Made by a program: the position numbers and the translations under genes. A stretch of 5,791 nt of DNA from positions 1 through 5,791 of the forward strand of contig JAGQIY010000407.1 of assembly GCA_020430865.1 (NCBI GenBank). The letters run 5' to 3'. The notes below the pieces were generated by a model. The model searched no databases. It had not been told where the DNA came from and saw only the letters and a list, made by a program, of their open reading frames with translations. Shown piece after piece: positions 4,096 to 5,791 of the stretch (the first letter of the stretch is position 1; every line of letters begins with the position of its first letter). The DNA comes from Myxococcales bacterium (lineage in GTDB: Bacteria; Myxococcota; Polyangia; Polyangiales; Polyangiaceae).

Positions 4096-5791
4096 TCAGT
4101 ACAGCAGGCTGGCCTTCCGGCGCTCGAGGAACGCGGAGAGATCGGCCTGCCAGCTCGCGGTGATTGCCTGGGGGGCGTTGCCTCGCAGGATGGCTTCGAG
4201 CGCGTCGCGGTTGGCCAGCAGGTCGTCGAGGCGCTTCGCATTCACCTGTGGATGAGCTCCTATCAGGACCTCGGCCAGGCGGATGAAGCTTTGCAGCGGA
4301 TCGAAGCGGCTGGTGTCGACTACGCGGATCCGCAGGCCGCGGCAACGCTTGCCTCGCTGGGTGCTGGAGCGCGGCACGAAGTCCGTTGCCTCGACATCGA
4401 GGCCCGGCAGCTCCCCGAGCTTCGCGATCAGTGCGGCCGAGTCGACGTAGGGAGCCCCGATCACCTCGAAGGGCGTATCGGTGCCGCGACCCACCGAGAG
4501 ACTCGTGGTCTCGAATGGTCCCAGCATCGGGTACAGCAAGACGGCGTTCCGGGTGCGCAGATTGGGTGATGGGGGCGCCCAGGCCTGGTTGGGGGCGAGG
4601 GTGCGATCGCGCTGCCAGTGGCGGAGCTCGACGACCTCCAGGTCCACATCGAGCTGTTCCTCTTGCTTCACGTAGCGCGCGAACTCGCCCGCGGTGAAGC
4701 CGTGAAGCAGCGGAAGACGCATGTGGTGGACGAAGGTCGGTTCGCGCTCGTCGACGACTGGGCCGGCGCTCTCACCTCCGAGTGGATTGGGCCGATCGAG
4801 GACCACGACCCTCTGCCTGGTTTCTGTTGCCGTGCGGAGGATGGAGTGGAGCGTGGAGAAGTAGGTGTAGAATCGCACGCCGACGTCCTGCAGGTCGAAG
4901 ACGATGGTGTCCGCTCCGGCCAGCCGCTTGGCATGCACTCCGAGGTCGCTGTCTGCGTACAGCGAACGCACGGGGAGCCCGGTGAAGTGATCGACCGCGT
5001 CGCGGACGAGTCCGCCCTGGCCGGCGTCGATACCATGCTCGGGACTCAGCAGCGCGACCAGCTCCACGTTGGGTGCGTCGCGAAGCAGCTCGATGGTCGT
5101 GCGGCCATCGCGGAGTCGTGCGGATTCATTCGTGAGCAGCAAGACCTTGCGGCCCTTTAGCGGGGCAAAGTCGTCCAGGCGCAGGACATCGGCTCCCACC
5201 ACTGGTTCGTCGTGGGCGCCGAGGTCGGCAGCGTAGGCGGCGTGGGCCTGGCGATGGATAGCGCCGCGCAGCGGGTCAGCGCTTCCTTTACCGTGAGGAT
5301 ACAGACGGCTCGTCAAGATCACCACGTAGCCGTCTCGCGAAGGGTCGACCCACAGTGACGTGCCTGTGAAGCCGTAGTGCCCGAAGACCCTGGGGTCGGT
5401 GCTGCGAAGCTGCCAGCCCAAGCCTCGCACCTGCTTGGAGAAGCGCACAGGCGCGAGCATGGCCTCCAGCAGGCGCTGATCGATGGGGGCTTGCTTGGTG
5501 AGGAGCGCGCGCGCGAGCTTGCCCAGGTCTTCGGCGGTGGAGAAGAGCCCAGCATGCCCAGCGACGCCGTCGAGCATGCGGGCCCGGGGATCGTGGACCA
5601 CGCCCCGCAGCAGCACGGTGGGGCTCGCCGGATCCGTGGGGATCAAGCGAGCCGGCTCCGTCGGGGCGAACAGCGCCGCGTCACCCAGCTGTGCGCTGGG
5701 GCGCCGATACGCCGTGTGGAGCAGCCCCAGGGGGACGAGAAGCCTGTCCCGCATCACCTGGTCGAGGGGCTTCCCGGTGAGCTTCTCGATC
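4096..5791 (-). CDS. namZ: Serine hydrolase (beta-lactamase/AmiE-like) fused to NamZ exo-N-acetylmuramidase domain, partial at its N-terminus
   Basis: The frame ends at TGA 4096-4098 and stays open to the right edge, giving 564 visible residues. An apparent start at 5757 is not real: the codons before it read IEKLTGKPLDQ, standard beta-lactamase-family sequence before the PLGL segment, so SxxK and YxN lie outside the window. Roughly 5791-5215 encodes the end of the serine hydrolase domain, with GHYGFTGTSLWVDP (HYG at 5371-5379 in the place of KTG/HTG). Roughly 5200-4110 encodes a full DUF1343/NamZ domain: SPEHG (5032-5046), FDLQDVGVRFYTYFSTLHS, VVLDRPNPLGG, HGFTAGEFARY, WAPPSPNL, SVGRGTDTPFEVIGAPYV and a CRG near the end. 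NamZ removes terminal MurNAc from peptide-free glycan ends. B. subtilis AmiE, a beta-lactamase-fold amidase encoded near NamZ, strips the stem peptides. The fusion therefore suggests two consecutive steps of wall turnover in one envelope protein. The Glu of SPEHG is the likely catalytic residue. The hydrolase domain could instead be an esterase or DD-peptidase. Confidence 0.92.
   Translation of the reverse strand, partial: IEKLTGKPLDQVMRDRLLVPLGLLHTAYRRPSAQLGDAALFAPTEPARLIPTDPASPTVLLRGVVHDPRARMLDGVAGHAGLFSTAEDLGKLARALLTKQAPIDQRLLEAMLAPVRFSKQVRGLGWQLRSTDPRVFGHYGFTGTSLWVDPSRDGYVVILTSRLYPHGKGSADPLRGAIHRQAHAAYAADLGAHDEPVVGADVLRLDDFAPLKGRKVLLLTNESARLRDGRTTIELLRDAPNVELVALLSPEHGIDAGQGGLVRDAVDHFTGLPVRSLYADSDLGVHAKRLAGADTIVFDLQDVGVRFYTYFSTLHSILRTATETRQRVVVLDRPNPLGGESAGPVVDEREPTFVHHMRLPLLHGFTAGEFARYVKQEEQLDVDLEVVELRHWQRDRTLAPNQAWAPPSPNLRTRNAVLLYPMLGPFETTSLSVGRGTDTPFEVIGAPYVDSAALIAKLGELPGLDVEATDFVPRSSTQRGKRCRGLRIRVVDTSRFDPLQSFIRLAEVLIGAHPQVNAKRLDDLLANRDALEAILRGNAPQAITASWQADLSAFLERRKASLLY

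Noticed and set aside
4054..5160. Plus-strand open frames across the NamZ fusion
   Set aside because: They are low-complexity translations with no recognisable domain, opposite a strongly conserved coding sequence.
5757..5791. GTG at 5757 as the real start of the NamZ fusion
   Set aside because: The in-frame codons upstream (IEKLTGKPLDQ) are standard beta-lactamase-family sequence, so the gene continues beyond the window.
1..5791. CRISPR arrays, tRNA or rRNA genes, insertion sequences, att sites
   Set aside because: No regularly spaced repeats, cloverleaf, transposase motif or terminal inverted repeats were seen on either strand.

Overview
The window is GC-rich bacterial DNA with tight gene packing, GTG/TTG as plausible starts, and several small exported thioredoxin-fold proteins with Asp/Pro/Ser-rich linkers after an N-terminal cysteine. 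That style, together with a fused serine hydrolase/DUF1343 protein, suggests a large-genome member of the Myxococcota (Polyangia-like). This is an inference from protein style; there is no rRNA or marker gene to prove it.

Layout from left to right. (1) 1-581, + strand: the C-terminal 192 residues of an SCP2-type thiolase. (2) 582-901: a non-coding stretch holding a hairpin at 644-666, a decayed SRPBCC/START-like gene at 710-845 that seems to keep only its two ends in different frames, and a possible extended -10 promoter at 886-894. (3) 902-2017, + strand: an exported redoxin with a CEPC active site, followed 6 bases later by a small PGPGW-type membrane protein, probably one transcript. (4) 2060-2683, - strand: a second exported redoxin with CESC, convergent with the pair before it. 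(5) 2805-3431, + strand: a DJ-1/PfpI-superfamily enzyme of isonitrile-hydratase type, divergent from redoxin 2 and with a strong Shine-Dalgarno. (6) 3489-4031, + strand: a third exported thioredoxin-fold protein with CEPC. (7) 4096-5791, - strand: the C-terminal 564 residues of a serine-hydrolase (beta-lactamase/AmiE-like) and NamZ (DUF1343) fusion, running off the right edge.

The centre (902-4031) is dominated by thiol chemistry: three different envelope thioredoxin-fold proteins with intact CXXC and cis-Pro, plus a cysteine-dependent DJ-1-fold enzyme. They are on both strands, so they are not one operon, and no electron donor (DsbD/CcdA) or cytochrome c maturation gene is visible to fix their substrate. 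The right-hand gene is a peptidoglycan turnover enzyme whose two domains match two consecutive steps of the MurNAc salvage route known in Bacillus subtilis (AmiE, then NamZ).

Nothing here is clearly a new defence or mobile system. The best leads are the triple redoxin group, the AmiE-like/NamZ fusion, the internally deleted SRPBCC remnant, and a short CCTCACCCCC sequence that occurs at the 3' ends of three genes, always in the direction of the gene.
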